Shown here piece by piece: positions 56,017 to 64,000 of a DNA stretch of 64,000 bases. Origin of the DNA: Aerococcaceae bacterium DSM 111022 (lineage in GTDB: Bacteria; Bacillota; Bacilli; Lactobacillales; Aerococcaceae); the NCBI GenBank assembly GCA_015863195.1, contig JACBXO010000006.1, positions 1 through 64,000 of the forward strand, given 5' to 3'. The notes beneath the pieces were generated by a model. That model was not told where the DNA came from and searched no databases. It worked only from the letters and a program-made list of their open reading frames with translations. The translations under genes and the position numbers were made by a program. The number at the start of each line of letters is the position of its first letter. The first letter of the stretch is position 1.

Positions 56017-56739
56017 TTACATTGAGAGGCCGCCATCTACTTTGATGACTTGACCTGTGACATAACGGTTGTTAATTAGGAAATCGACCGTCGAAGCAAT
56101 TTCTTCCACTTGACCGAAGCGTCCTACGGGAATTTGTTCTTTCATTTGTTGTTGGTATTTTTCTGCGATGGCATCTGTCATATCACTTTCGATATACCCC
56201 GGAGCAATAGCATTCACCGTTACACCGCGCTTTCCGATTTCACGGGCGAGTGACTTGGTCATACCAATTAATCCGGCTTTAGATGCGGAATAATTTAATT
56301 GTCCGGCATTTCCAATGACTCCTGATACAGAGGAAATATTAATAATTGTTCCTGTACGTTGTTTAACCATCGCTTTGGCACTATGGCGAATTAGATTGAA
56401 TGCACCTTTTAAGTTTGTGTTAATTACGGCATCGAAGTCTTCTTCTTTCATGCGCATTGCTAGACCATCACGAGTAATTCCTGCATTATTAACTAATACA
56501 TCAATGCGTCCGTAATCTTCGAGGATTTGATCCATCATTACTTTCGCTTGATCGAAGTCGCTAATGTCGCCGATTGCTTGTCCTACAGGTAAGTCATAGT
56601 CTTTAAATAAGTCTAATACTTCTTGTGAAATTTCTTTGCGGCTGTTTAATATGACTTGATGGCCTTGTTTTGCTAAGTTTTCGGCGATTGCTAGGCCAAT
56701 TCCTCTTGAGCTTCCTGATATAAAACATACTAATGACAT
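56017..56739 (-). CDS. fabG: 3-oxoacyl-ACP reductase FabG
   Basis: 240 residues, short-chain dehydrogenase fold. NADPH-binding motif SGSSRGIGLAIAENL, NNAGITRDGLAMRM, catalytic Ser in INISSVSGVIGN and the YSASKAG Tyr-Lys motif. Complete. It begins two bases after the fabD stop. Confidence 0.97.
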   Translation of the reverse strand: MSLVCFISGSSRGIGLAIAENLAKQGHQVILNSRKEISQEVLDLFKDYDLPVGQAIGDISDFDQAKVMMDQILEDYGRIDVLVNNAGITRDGLAMRMKEEDFDAVINTNLKGAFNLIRHSAKAMVKQRTGTIINISSVSGVIGNAGQLNYSASKAGLIGMTKSLAREIGKRGVTVNAIAPGYIESDMTDAIAEKYQQQMKEQIPVGRFGQVEEIASTVDFLINNRYVTGQVIKVDGGLSM

Positions 56740-56741
56740 AA

Positions 56742-57713
56742 TTAATTCTCCTTGTTAATTTGGCAGTCTTCTAAAAATTCTGATACGAGTGCTAAGTCCT
56801 CTACCTTATCGATGACCAGGCACTTCGGAACATTTTCCTCACGTTTTAATAAGTTCGCTAGCGTTGGTCCGGGTCCTATTTGAATTAAATGTGTAACCCC
56901 TTCGTTGTTAAAAAGTTCGATTGTTTCTTGAAAACGAACCGGTTCAACGAGGTGACGAACCAATAGATCGCGCACTTTTTCAGTTGTTTGTTCTTCAAGT
57001 GTCGTATTACTGATAATTGGTGTAGACCCTGTTGTGAATGTATAGTTAGCAAGTATTTCCTTAAAAGGTTCGCATACTGCTTGCATTAAAGGGCTATGGA
57101 ATGGACCCTCAACTTTTAATGGCATTACTTTTTTGTAACCCGTTTCTTTTGCTTTTTTTCTAAAAGTTTTAATCGAATCTTTGACACCCGCAATTATAAT
57201 TTGCGTCGTAGAATTCAGATTCGCGATATAAAGCGGCATTTCTTCAGAATGAATTTCTGCAACCAGTTGCTTAATTTCATCAAAAGGCATCGCAATTACA
57301 GCAGCCATTTGTACCGGTTGTTCCTCTTCTAAAATTTGGCAATGTTCCGTCATTAATCGTCCACGCTCTTTCAAGAGCTTAAAGCCATCCTCTAATGTAA
57401 GCATCCCACTTGCTATTAAGCTTGAATATTCACCAAGTGATAATCCAGCCATATATTTCGCCTTTGCTATTTGTGGGTATTCTTCTTTTAAAGAATTGAA
57501 AATAGCCAATGACACAGCTGCGATCGCGGGCTGGCTGAACTGGGTTTGATTAAACATTTCTGGATTGCTTTCAATCCACTCACGAATTGGATAATCCGTC
57601 ACCTCTTCAGCGATGTCGAATACTTCTTTAGCCACGGGTCTTTGTTGATTAAAATCTAACCCCATGTCTTTGTATTGAGCACCTTGTCCGTTAAAAATAA
57701 TTGCAAGTGTCAT
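56742..57713 (-). CDS. fabD: Malonyl-CoA:ACP transacylase FabD
   Basis: 323 residues. Loads malonate onto ACP. Motifs: FNGQGAQYKDMG near the start, the nucleophile GLSLGEYSSL, and GPFHSPLM with the catalytic His. QIGPGPTLANLLKR ends the domain. Slightly longer than the common 305-310. It follows fabK by 17 bases. Confidence 0.96.
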   Translation of the reverse strand: MTLAIIFNGQGAQYKDMGLDFNQQRPVAKEVFDIAEEVTDYPIREWIESNPEMFNQTQFSQPAIAAVSLAIFNSLKEEYPQIAKAKYMAGLSLGEYSSLIASGMLTLEDGFKLLKERGRLMTEHCQILEEEQPVQMAAVIAMPFDEIKQLVAEIHSEEMPLYIANLNSTTQIIIAGVKDSIKTFRKKAKETGYKKVMPLKVEGPFHSPLMQAVCEPFKEILANYTFTTGSTPIISNTTLEEQTTEKVRDLLVRHLVEPVRFQETIELFNNEGVTHLIQIGPGPTLANLLKREENVPKCLVIDKVEDLALVSEFLEDCQINKEN

Positions 57714-57730
57714 TAGCTATGTTTCCTTTC

Positions 57731-58687
57731 CTAATTAAACAAGCTAGCTTTAGCTTGATAAGTTTGTTTTGCCTGTGATATTAAATCTTGGATAATATCA
57801 TGACAAGATTTTTCTTCCGATACGAGTCCAGCAATTTGGCCAGCCATCACTGATCCAGTTTTGACATCACCTTCAACTACCGCACGGCGCAATGCCCCTT
57901 TTCCAAGTTCATCTAATCGTGCAATATCTGGTGTAACTTGACTCGTAATTTCTTTTTCAATTTTTAAATACTCTTTAGTTAAATTATTACGAAGTACACG
58001 AACTGGGTGACCTGTAATATTACCTGTAACAGCTGTTCCAATATCATTGGCTTTGATAACAGCCTTCTTGAAGTCTGGATGGGCATTTGATTCATGAGCC
58101 ACTGAGAATAGCGTTCCAATTTGAACACCTTCAGCACCCAACATTAATGCCGCTGCTACACCGCGTCCGTCACCAATACCACCGGCCGCAATAACTGGAA
58201 TATCAACCGCACTCACGACTTGAGGCACTAATGCCATCGTCGTTTGTTTACCAATATGACCTCCAGCTTCCATCCCTTCAACCACAACTGCCGTTGCTCC
58301 AATACGTTCCATACGTTTAGCTAAAGCAACCGAAGCCACAACAGGAATTAATTTAATACCCGCTTCGTTGATTTGGTCCATATATTGACCTGGATTTCCT
58401 GCACCTGTCGTGATGATTTTCACACCTGATTGAACCAAGTATGCCATCACTTCATCAGCGTACGGGTTTAGTAACATCACATTCACCGCAAAAGGTTTAT
58501 CAGTCAAAGTAAACATACGCTCAACTTTAACTTTAACCTCCTCAGCTGTGTCATTCCCTGTTCCGATAATACCCAATCCTCCAGCATTTGAAACGGCACT
58601 TGCTAAATCTTCATCAGAAATCCAAGCCATCGCTCCCTGAAAAATTGGATAGTCAATCCCTAAAATATCAGTGATTTTTGTTTGCAT
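57731..58687 (-). CDS. fabK: Enoyl-ACP reductase II (FabK, FMN-dependent)
   Basis: 318 residues. Reduces trans-2-enoyl-ACP with NADH/NADPH and FMN, replacing FabI. TIM-barrel features: YPIFQGAMAWISDEDLASAVSNAGGLG, NVMLLNPYADEVM, VVEGMEAGGHIGK, IPVIAAGGIGDGRGVAAALMLGAEGVQIGT. Triclosan-resistant by family. It follows acpP by 27 bases. Confidence 0.96.
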   Translation of the reverse strand: MQTKITDILGIDYPIFQGAMAWISDEDLASAVSNAGGLGIIGTGNDTAEEVKVKVERMFTLTDKPFAVNVMLLNPYADEVMAYLVQSGVKIITTGAGNPGQYMDQINEAGIKLIPVVASVALAKRMERIGATAVVVEGMEAGGHIGKQTTMALVPQVVSAVDIPVIAAGGIGDGRGVAAALMLGAEGVQIGTLFSVAHESNAHPDFKKAVIKANDIGTAVTGNITGHPVRVLRNNLTKEYLKIEKEITSQVTPDIARLDELGKGALRRAVVEGDVKTGSVMAGQIAGLVSEEKSCHDIIQDLISQAKQTYQAKASLFN

Positions 58688-58714
58688 AACTCTCTTCTTT
58701 CTTAAGTTGACGAA

Positions 58715-58939
58715 TTAGTTTTGTTCCGCTTCAATAAATTTAACTAAATCAGCAACTGTATTTAAGCCTTCTTCAGTATCAATTGTAATATCGAATTCAT
58801 CTTCTAATTCAGAAATTACTTGGAATAAATCTAATGAATCTGCCTCTAAATCTTCTTGGAAGTTTGTTTCCATAGTAATTTTACCTTCGTCAATCCCTAA
58901 CTCTTCTGCAATAATTTCTTTTACTTTATCAAAAATCAT
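58715..58939 (-). CDS. acpP: Acyl carrier protein
   Basis: 74 residues, strongly acidic. The phosphopantetheine attachment site is the Ser in [10 protein letters not shown] (near residue 35). It lies between fabT and fabK; in streptococci fabH would come between fabT and acpP, but only 47 bases separate them here. GGAGGAATT precedes the ATG. Confidence 0.96.
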   Translation of the reverse strand: MIFDKVKEIIAEELGIDEGKITMETNFQEDLEADSLDLFQVISELEDEFDITIDTEEGLNTVADLVKFIEAEQN

Positions 58940-58986
58940 GATAATTCCTCCTATAAATATTTAATATTTTTTCTGCCAAACAATTT

Positions 58987-59448
58987 CTATTCTTCGTCTA
59001 ATAAGTTGTATGTATCTAATATAAATTGGTGAACTTCACGCATTGACTCAATCAATGTATTCAATTCCTCTTCCGTCCGTTCTTTAGCCATCGTTTTAAC
59101 TAAATTACGATAAAAAAGCAAATTCAATCGATACATCACTCGACCCGGTTTGGTCAATGAGAGATAAGTAATTCGTCGGTCATTAGGATCATTTTCACGC
59201 TGGACATAACCTTTTTTCACTAAACGTTTAATCGAAACCGATAAAGTTCCCATAGTAACACCTAATGCTTTCGCTAAATCCGACTGCTTCTTCGAACCCT
59301 CTAAACCGATTTGAATAATGGTATGCAATTCTTTGACCGTTAAGTCATTAAATTTTGACTGTTTGAGCGCCTTCTCCTCAAGCTCCTGTTGTTTATTAAA
59401 CATATCCATCAGCTCAATGATAAAAGCATCTAACTGTTCATTATTCAC
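58987..59448 (-). CDS. fabT: MarR-family fatty acid synthesis repressor FabT
   Basis: 153 residues, winged helix. The recognition segment is ALGVTMGTLSVSIKRLVKKGYV, and the wing has NDPNDRRITYLSLT. FabT represses the fab operon when long-chain acyl-ACP is bound. First gene of the operon; the promoter just upstream overlaps two FabT-like boxes, so it should autoregulate. Identity as FabT rests on position before acpP-fabK and on these boxes. Confidence 0.93.
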   Translation of the reverse strand: MNNEQLDAFIIELMDMFNKQQELEEKALKQSKFNDLTVKELHTIIQIGLEGSKKQSDLAKALGVTMGTLSVSIKRLVKKGYVQRENDPNDRRITYLSLTKPGRVMYRLNLLFYRNLVKTMAKERTEEELNTLIESMREVHQFILDTYNLLDEE

Positions 59449-59473
59449 ACTCTACCTCCTCACTTATTAAAGC

Positions 59474-59502
59474 TTTGAATATCAAACTATTTGATAAGCA
59501 AA
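59474..59502 (-). promoter_or_regulatory. Two FabT operator-like boxes
   Basis: TTTGAATATCAAA (59474-59486) is a perfect 5+5 palindrome; TTTGATAAGCAAA (59490-59502) is a weaker copy, 16 bases away. They resemble the streptococcal FabT box TTTGATTATCAAA. Box 2 abuts the -10 and box 1 lies just downstream, so bound FabT would block initiation. Confidence 0.65.
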
Positions 59503-59530
59503 GTATATGACTTGTCCCAAAAAAAGTCAA
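59502..59530 (-). promoter_or_regulatory. Promoter of the fabT-acc/fab operon
   Basis: TATACT -10 (plus 59502-59507) and TTGACT -35 (59525-59530) with a 17-base spacer. Confidence 0.75.
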
Positions 59531-59691
59531 CAAATAACCAAATGTGTGACAACCTTCAGTTACATCTTGACTAAAACAATTCTTTTTTTAACTTTTAAAA
59601 CATGGCAAAAGGCCATTATAAAGCGAACTCCGATCATTGTGTCTCGTTTGTTGCGATTAACAGTGTTCAGATATCTTTGAACTAAAAACAA

Positions 59692-59730
59692 ATAAAAAAA
59701 GACAACCAGTAAAAACTGATTGTCGATTTA
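59692..59730 (-). terminator. Terminator of the dus gene
   Basis: GACAACCAGT (59701-59710) pairs with ACTGATTGTC (59715-59724), one G-T pair, followed by a run of seven T on the minus strand. Confidence 0.88.
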
Positions 59731-59762
59731 AGTCTAGCCAATAAAAATGTCTGTTTCTTCTA

Positions 59763-60722
59763 TTATAAATGTTCTGTTTCAAATGCATCGAGTAATACAC
59801 GTGCTTCATCTGAAGTATCTGTTTCCATCAAGCTAATACGTAAATCATTCGCTCCTTTAAAACCACGAATATAAATCTTGAATGAACGACGTAATGCTCT
59901 GAATGGTTTCGGTGAATATTGATCAAATAAATCTAAATGGTATCTAAATAAATCAATTAATTCTTTGGCATCATGTTCTCTTGGTTCTTCTTCAAACGCA
60001 TGCGGATTCGTAAACACACCGCGTCCAATCATAACCCCATCAACACCATATTTCTCAACTAATTCCAAACCAACTTGACGATTAGGAATGTCACCATTAA
60101 TTGTCAGTAATGTGTCCGGTGCAATTTCATCACGTAACGCTTTAATTTCAGGAATTAACTCCCAGTGAGCATCCACTTTTGACATTTCTGTCTTTGTTCT
60201 TAAATGGATTGTTAGGTTAACAATATCTTGCTTTAATAAATGCGCTAACCACTCTTTATATTCATTAATATCAGCGTGACCTAAACGTGTTTTAACGGAT
60301 ACCGGTAAGCCACCTTCTTTAGCAGCTTGAATCAATTCAGCGGCACGTTCTTGTCTTAAAATCAATCCGGCCCCACGGCCATGCTTAAAGACATTTGGTG
60401 CCGGACACCCCATATTTAAGTCAACACCTTTAAAGCCCATCTCATTTAAACCTTTAGCCATATTGCTAAAGTGTTCAGGCACATCTCCCCAAATATGACC
60501 AACAATCGGCTGTTCATCTTCTGTAAAAGTTAAACGCCCCTTTAAACTGTTTATTCCTTCAGGATGATTATAAGATTGTGCATTAGTAAATTCCGTAAAG
60601 AAAACATCAGGACTTGCTGCTTCTTTAATCACGTGACGAAAGGCAACGTCAGTGACATCTTCCATCGGTGCTAAAATAAAAAACGGACGTGGCAATTCTT
60701 GCCAAAAATTCTCTGTCATCAT
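59763..60722 (-). CDS. tRNA-dihydrouridine synthase family protein
   Basis: 319 residues (two adjacent ATGs; AAAGGAG favours the second, 60719). FMN enzyme that reduces uridine to dihydrouridine in tRNA. Family features: [33 protein letters not shown] with the catalytic Cys, [35 protein letters not shown] and [12 protein letters not shown]. This is the more divergent Gram-positive branch, so DusB/DusC-type target position is not assigned. Monocistronic. Confidence 0.92.
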   Translation of the reverse strand: MMTENFWQELPRPFFILAPMEDVTDVAFRHVIKEAASPDVFFTEFTNAQSYNHPEGINSLKGRLTFTEDEQPIVGHIWGDVPEHFSNMAKGLNEMGFKGVDLNMGCPAPNVFKHGRGAGLILRQERAAELIQAAKEGGLPVSVKTRLGHADINEYKEWLAHLLKQDIVNLTIHLRTKTEMSKVDAHWELIPEIKALRDEIAPDTLLTINGDIPNRQVGLELVEKYGVDGVMIGRGVFTNPHAFEEEPREHDAKELIDLFRYHLDLFDQYSPKPFRALRRSFKIYIRGFKGANDLRISLMETDTSDEARVLLDAFETEHL

Positions 60723-60912
60723 CTGCTCCTTTCACTTTTTAACCTTACAGATATTACCATACTCAGAGGCTGTATTTCAAGTTAGAAGTAATTTATAAGA
60801 ACATTCTAACGAAATGATGGTTATTCGTTATAAATAACTAAAGGTTTTAGTTTCTTCACTAAGCAAAAGAAATTAAATTTGTTTTTAAATTCTATCACCC
60901 ATAAATAATGTA

Positions 60913-60921
60913 TGCTATAAT
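60913..60921 (+). promoter_or_regulatory. Extended -10 promoter of gdhA
   Basis: TGCTATAAT (TG at 60913-60914; TATAAT 60916-60921), 36 bases upstream of the gdhA start. No good -35 box at the usual distance. Confidence 0.6.
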
Positions 60922-60956
60922 CTAATTAATTTCTAATATAAAGGAGAATTTAACTT

Positions 60957-62300
60957 ATGACAGCAAATGCATATATCGAACGTGTAATTAGCACACTAGA
61001 GGAAAAACATCCTGATCAAAAAGAGTATCTTCAAGCAGTTCATGAAGTATACGAAGCTATTGCACCTGTGTTAGAAGCACATCCTGAATACGAAAAACAA
61101 GCAATCTTAGAACGTATCGCAACACCAGAACGAGTAATCAGTTTCCGTGTTACTTGGCAAGATGATGAAGGTCAAGTTCACGTAAATAACGGTTACCGTG
61201 TTCAACACTCTTCAGTAAATGGACCATATAAAGGTGGAATTCGTTTCGATCCAACGGTTACTCTATCAGTGATGAAGTTCTTAGCTTTTGAACAAACATT
61301 CAAAAACTCTTTAACTGGCCTACCAATGGGCGGAGGTAAAGGTGGAGCAGACTTCAATCCTCGTGGCCGTTCAGATGCTGAAATCATGCGCTTCTGTCAA
61401 GCATATATGACTGAGCTTTCTAAATATATTAGCCAAGACCAAGACGTTCCTGCTGGTGATATCGGTGTCGGTCACCGTGAAATCGGTTATATGTATGGTC
61501 AATACAAACGCCTTCAAGGTGTTCAATTGGGTGTATTAACTGGTAAACCAGTGAGCGTTGGCGGTTCCCTTGCTCGTACTGAAGCAACAGGTTTTGGTAT
61601 TGTTTACTTTGCTAACCAAATCTTAAAACACAATGGTACTGATATTTCTGGAAAACGTGTCATCATTTCTGGTACAGGTAATGTTGGTTCATTTGCTGCC
61701 GACAAAGCAACGGAATTAGGTGCTAAAGTTATTGGTATTTCAAATATTACAGGTTCTGTTATTGATGAAGATGGTATCAATATGAATACCATTCGTGATA
61801 TTGCTGCAAACCACGCAGAAGACTTAAGTAAATACCCTGAAACACATCCAAATGCAACATTTGCTGAAGGTTCAATTTGGGCACGTGAAGTTCAATATGA
61901 CGTTGCTTTACCATGTGCCACTCAAAATGAAATATCTGGCGAACAAGCTCAACAAATCGTTGATAACGGGGTTGAATTCGTCATTGAAGGTGCAAATATG
62001 CCATCAACTGCTGAAGCTGTTCAAGTATTCCGTGATAATGATATGATTTTCGGCCCTGCTAAAGCAGCTAACGCCGGTGGTGTTGGAGTATCTGGTTTAG
62101 AAATGTCTCAAAACTCATTACGCTTACGTTGGACTTTCGAAGAAGTGGACGAGCGCCTACACGGTATCATGGAAGGCATTTTCCAAAATATCGTTGATAC
62201 TTTAGAAGAATATGAGTTAGGTAAAGACTATGCAACGGCAGCTAATATTTATGCATTCAAAAATATTGCCGAATTAGTAAACATTCAAGGTGTTATCTAA
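60957..62300 (+). CDS. gdhA: NADP-specific glutamate dehydrogenase
   Basis: 447 residues, the hexameric NADP-type length. Makes glutamate from 2-oxoglutarate and ammonia. N-terminal domain: HNxxGPYKGGIRF-like (SSVNGPYKGGIRFDPTV), the active-site LPMGGGKGGADF with catalytic Lys, and PAGDIGVGHREIGYMYG. C-terminal domain: nucleotide motif ISGTGNVGSFAADKA. ANAGGVGVSGLEMSQNS is also present. AAAGGAG precedes the ATG. Single gene with its own promoter and terminator. Confidence 0.96.
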   Translation: MTANAYIERVISTLEEKHPDQKEYLQAVHEVYEAIAPVLEAHPEYEKQAILERIATPERVISFRVTWQDDEGQVHVNNGYRVQHSSVNGPYKGGIRFDPTVTLSVMKFLAFEQTFKNSLTGLPMGGGKGGADFNPRGRSDAEIMRFCQAYMTELSKYISQDQDVPAGDIGVGHREIGYMYGQYKRLQGVQLGVLTGKPVSVGGSLARTEATGFGIVYFANQILKHNGTDISGKRVIISGTGNVGSFAADKATELGAKVIGISNITGSVIDEDGINMNTIRDIAANHAEDLSKYPETHPNATFAEGSIWAREVQYDVALPCATQNEISGEQAQQIVDNGVEFVIEGANMPSTAEAVQVFRDNDMIFGPAKAANAGGVGVSGLEMSQNSLRLRWTFEEVDERLHGIMEGIFQNIVDTLEEYELGKDYATAANIYAFKNIAELVNIQGVI

Positions 62301-62306
62301 TATAAA

Positions 62307-62338
62307 ATTAAGCTATCCTTTTGGGTAGCTTATTTTTG
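62307..62338 (+). terminator. Terminator of gdhA
   Basis: AAGCTATCC (62310-62318) pairs with GGGTAGCTT (62323-62331) with one G-T pair, followed by ATTTTTG on the plus strand. Confidence 0.85.
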
Positions 62339-62354
62339 TGTTTAATTTTGGGTA

Positions 62355-62381
62355 TAAAAAAAGCCCGCCAAAGCGAGCTAT
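62355..62381 (-). terminator. Terminator of the tRNA-Arg gene
   Basis: On the minus strand AGCTCGC pairs with GCGGGCT around a TTTG loop, then TTTTTTT. It begins six bases after the tRNA 3' end. Confidence 0.85.
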
Positions 62382-62386
62382 CAATA

Positions 62387-62460
62387 CACACCAGGCAGGA
62401 TTCGAACCTGCGACCGTTCGCTTAGAAGGCGAATGCTCTATCCAGCTGAGCTACTGGTGC
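62387..62460 (-). tRNA. tRNA-Arg (anticodon UCU)
   Basis: 74 bases. The acceptor arm GCACCAG pairs with CTGGTGT (closing G-U), D-arm AGCTCAGCTGGATAGAGC, anticodon loop CTTCTAA with anticodon TCT in the stem GTTCGC/GCGAAC type context, T-arm with GGTTCGAATCC. The 3' CCA is not encoded. It reads AGA and AGG codons. It is monocistronic with a strong promoter and a terminator. Confidence 0.95.
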
Positions 62461-62477
62461 TTAACACGATAATTTAC

Positions 62478-62506
62478 ATTATAGGACTATCTGACCCTTT
62501 TGTAAA
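62478..62506 (-). promoter_or_regulatory. Promoter of tRNA-Arg
   Basis: TATAAT -10 (plus 62478-62483) and TTTACA -35 (62501-62506) with a 17-base spacer, 18 bases upstream of the tRNA 5' end. A perfect palindrome AAAGTATA-TTT-TATACTTT (62504-62522) overlaps the -35. Confidence 0.75.
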
Positions 62507-62564
62507 GTATATTTTATACTTTTTTCAAAAATTATTTGAAATTATCGATTCTTTCTCTAAAAAA

Positions 62565-62606
62565 CAAAAAGATATGTCACATTATCTCCGTGACATATCT
62601 TTTTTG
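62565..62606. terminator. Terminator after the basic membrane protein gene
   Basis: GATATGTCAC (62571-62580) and GTGACATATC (62590-62599) form a perfect ten-base stem with T tract on the plus side and A-rich sequence on the other, so it can act both ways. It ends the minus-strand floA unit. Confidence 0.88.
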
Positions 62607-62607
62607 G

Positions 62608-63294
62608 CTATTTTAAACTCACTGGTTTATCGAGCACTTCTTTCATAATAACTGCTCGGCGTAATTCTTTGTTATCGACTTTAAGTGTCTTCACCGATTT
62701 ACGTCCTTGACGCTCCACTTCAATTTCTTGGTCCAACTCACCACTCATCAATCGTTCATAAAAATCATCTTCCCCAAACACAGTTCGAGTGTTAGGTTGA
62801 CTCGTTTTATTTGTTTTATTAGAACGACTCTTTTGGGTTAAATTTTGTTGTTTTTTAGCCAAACGATCTTGTTTAAGTCGAAGTGATTCTTCTATAGACA
62901 TTTCTTTACTTAAACTAGGACGAGAACTCATCGTGTGCTCTTTAGTAGTCGTTTTTGAATCAGCTACTGTACTTCTCGCTTGGACACCTTCATTATGACG
63001 TTTTTGTATTCGTTTTTGATAAGTGTTAATTCGTTCACCAGTTGCTTTATCTTCTGTAATTTCTTGCACTTGGCTTAAAACTGTTTGAAGATAATCTGAT
63101 TTCTCATGAGAGGACTTTGAAGATTGAGCTGGTTTCAAAGACCTAGTTTGATTTGACCGAGTAGGCCTTTGATTAACATTGCGCTCGTATTTCTTTGCAT
63201 TTAACTTTTCAGCTTCCTCTTTTCGTTTCCTTGTTGCATTTCGAAAAGAGATAAACCAGCCGATTCCTAACAGTATTAGCGGTAATAAATCCAT
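62608..63294 (-). CDS. Uncharacterised membrane-anchored basic protein next to floA
   Basis: About 228 residues; I do not recognise a family. One N-terminal membrane helix (LLPLILLGIGWFISF) is followed by a long, very basic, Lys/Arg/Ser/Thr/Gln-rich region of low complexity (for example ATRKRKEEAEKLNAKKYE and LTQKSRSNKTNKTSQ), and a short, more ordered end (FYERLMSGELDQEIEVER and LRRAVIMKEVLDKPVSL). The N-terminus is likely outside, the basic part in the cytoplasm. The ATG at 63294 has GAGGTGAT upstream. It lies 58 bases after floA, so a role with flotillin membrane domains is possible but only inferred. Confidence 0.7.
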   Translation of the reverse strand: MDLLPLILLGIGWFISFRNATRKRKEEAEKLNAKKYERNVNQRPTRSNQTRSLKPAQSSKSSHEKSDYLQTVLSQVQEITEDKATGERINTYQKRIQKRHNEGVQARSTVADSKTTTKEHTMSSRPSLSKEMSIEESLRLKQDRLAKKQQNLTQKSRSNKTNKTSQPNTRTVFGEDDFYERLMSGELDQEIEVERQGRKSVKTLKVDNKELRRAVIMKEVLDKPVSLK

Positions 63295-63352
63295 TGACAT
63301 CACCTCAATTTCATTGTGTCATGCTTTTAGCGATAATAGTTAAATCATACTA

Positions 63353-64000
63353 TTATTCATCTATCGCTGTATGGTCTTGGTCGCCTCCAGCAATTGCATC
63401 ACGCATTTGTGAGTCTGATTCAATATTACGCATACGGTAATAATCCATGACACCTAAATTACCATCGCGGAATGCTTGAGCCATTGCTAATGGTACTTCT
63501 GCTTCGGCTTCAACTACTTTGGCTTTCATACGTTGAACTTCCGCGATCATTTCTTGTTCTTCAGCTACCGCAAAGGCACGACGCTCTTCGGCTTTAGCTT
63601 GGGCTACGTTTTTATCGGCGATTGCTTGGTCTGCTTGTAATTTCGCACCAATATTTCGGCCAACGTCCACGTCAGCGATATCAATAGATAGAATTTCAAA
63701 TGCAGTACCTGAGTCTAAACCTTTTCTTAAAATCGTTTGTGAAATAGCATCCGGGTTTTCTAAAACAACCGAGTGAGTGGCAGATGAACCTACTGTGGTA
63801 ACTATACCTTCACCTACACGGGCGATAATTGTTTCTTCACCCGCACCACCAACTAAACGTTCGATATTAGCTCGTACAGTTACTTTCGCTTTTGCTTGAA
63901 CTTCGATACCGTTCATAGCTACACCGGCAATAACGGGTGTTTCAATAACTTTAGGGTTTACCGATACTTGAACTGCCTCGAAAACGTCACGACCAGCTAA
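63353..64000 (-). CDS. floA: Flotillin-like protein FloA (3' part; start outside window)
   Basis: Partial: the reading frame stays open to the right edge ([19 protein letters not shown] is encoded at 63942-63998), and the 5' part is cut off. FloA is a membrane scaffold forming functional microdomains. Seen here are [24 protein letters not shown], the [20 protein letters not shown] segment and the Ala/Glu/Lys-rich coiled coil ([20 protein letters not shown]) ending in [17 protein letters not shown]. The N-terminal membrane part is expected beyond 64000. Probably co-transcribed with the downstream basic membrane protein. Confidence 0.92.
   Translation of the reverse strand, partial: LAGRDVFEAVQVSVNPKVIETPVIAGVAMNGIEVQAKAKVTVRANIERLVGGAGEETIIARVGEGIVTTVGSSATHSVVLENPDAISQTILRKGLDSGTAFEILSIDIADVDVGRNIGAKLQADQAIADKNVAQAKAEERRAFAVAEEQEMIAEVQRMKAKVVEAEAEVPLAMAQAFRDGNLGVMDYYRMRNIESDSQMRDAIAGGDQDHTAIDE

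Larger units (their letters stand above)
59449..59762. other. 314-base spacer between fabT and dus
   Basis: It holds the FabT boxes and promoter at 59474-59530, an A+T-rich stretch with nothing I recognise (about 59531-59690), and the dus terminator (59692-59730). Confidence 0.75.

Noticed and set aside
62433-62648. Plus-strand ORF overlapping tRNA-Arg
   Set aside because: It runs across the tRNA, its promoter and a terminator; no ribosome binding site.

Overview
This window looks like chromosome from a low-GC Gram-positive bacterium of the order Lactobacillales. The evidence is the A+T-rich base composition, strong AGGAGG-type ribosome binding sites, a FabT/FabK-type fatty acid cluster, ComEA/ComEC, YlbG, YutD, YumC, FloA and an Mn/Fe superoxide dismutase. 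An Aerococcaceae or Carnobacteriaceae member would fit, but I cannot fix the family from sequence alone. I see no insertion sequence, prophage or CRISPR array. Almost all genes are housekeeping or energy genes, and most lie on the minus strand.

Layout. 1-860: seven tandem minus-strand sigmaA promoters and a leader, almost certainly feeding an rRNA operon just left of the window. 876-8908: pgi, an S1-domain protein, cyclophilin, then the yuiD/yumC/pgpA and yutD/yutF/yunD genes. 9092-12586: DegV, a lipase-like hydrolase, a lipoprotein polysaccharide deacetylase and a MarR regulator. 12796-15689: a polar amino acid ABC transporter. 15812-21593: comEC, comEA, coaD, rsmD, ylbG, ftsW. 21811-25387: sodA, typA, an inositol-phosphatase-family enzyme and a UPF0223 protein. 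25621-29438: a FetAB-type exporter and a flavin cassette (FMN reductase, luciferase-like monooxygenase, cupin). 29559-35692: the F1Fo ATP synthase operon. 36171-44919: a flavin-based extracytoplasmic electron-transfer locus with an ECF transporter energy module inside it. 45052-50272: the pyruvate dehydrogenase operon. 50766-59448: the acc/fab fatty acid synthesis operon under FabT. 59763-64000: a tRNA-dihydrouridine synthase, glutamate dehydrogenase, tRNA-Arg, an unknown membrane protein and the 3' part of floA.

How the genes fit together. PDH produces acetyl-CoA and NADH. Acetyl-CoA feeds the adjacent acc/fab operon. NADH can be reoxidised by the predicted membrane flavocytochrome (42882-44231), whose electrons would pass through two b-type hemes to an anchored protein with four FMN domains and to a secreted two-domain relative. 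ApbE would attach the FMN, while the NusG-II and Gx-type membrane proteins resemble the accessory proteins of the Listeria pathway. No Ndh2 or demethylmenaquinone genes lie in the locus, so the layout suggests a quinone-independent version of flavin-based electron export.

The two most unusual observations are this rearranged electron-export locus and an ATP synthase delta subunit of only 102 residues, which lacks the whole N-terminal domain that normally docks on F1. Other points worth checking are the seven-promoter array, a long dyad-rich leader before pdhA, paired FabT operators, and the absence of fabH from the fab cluster.
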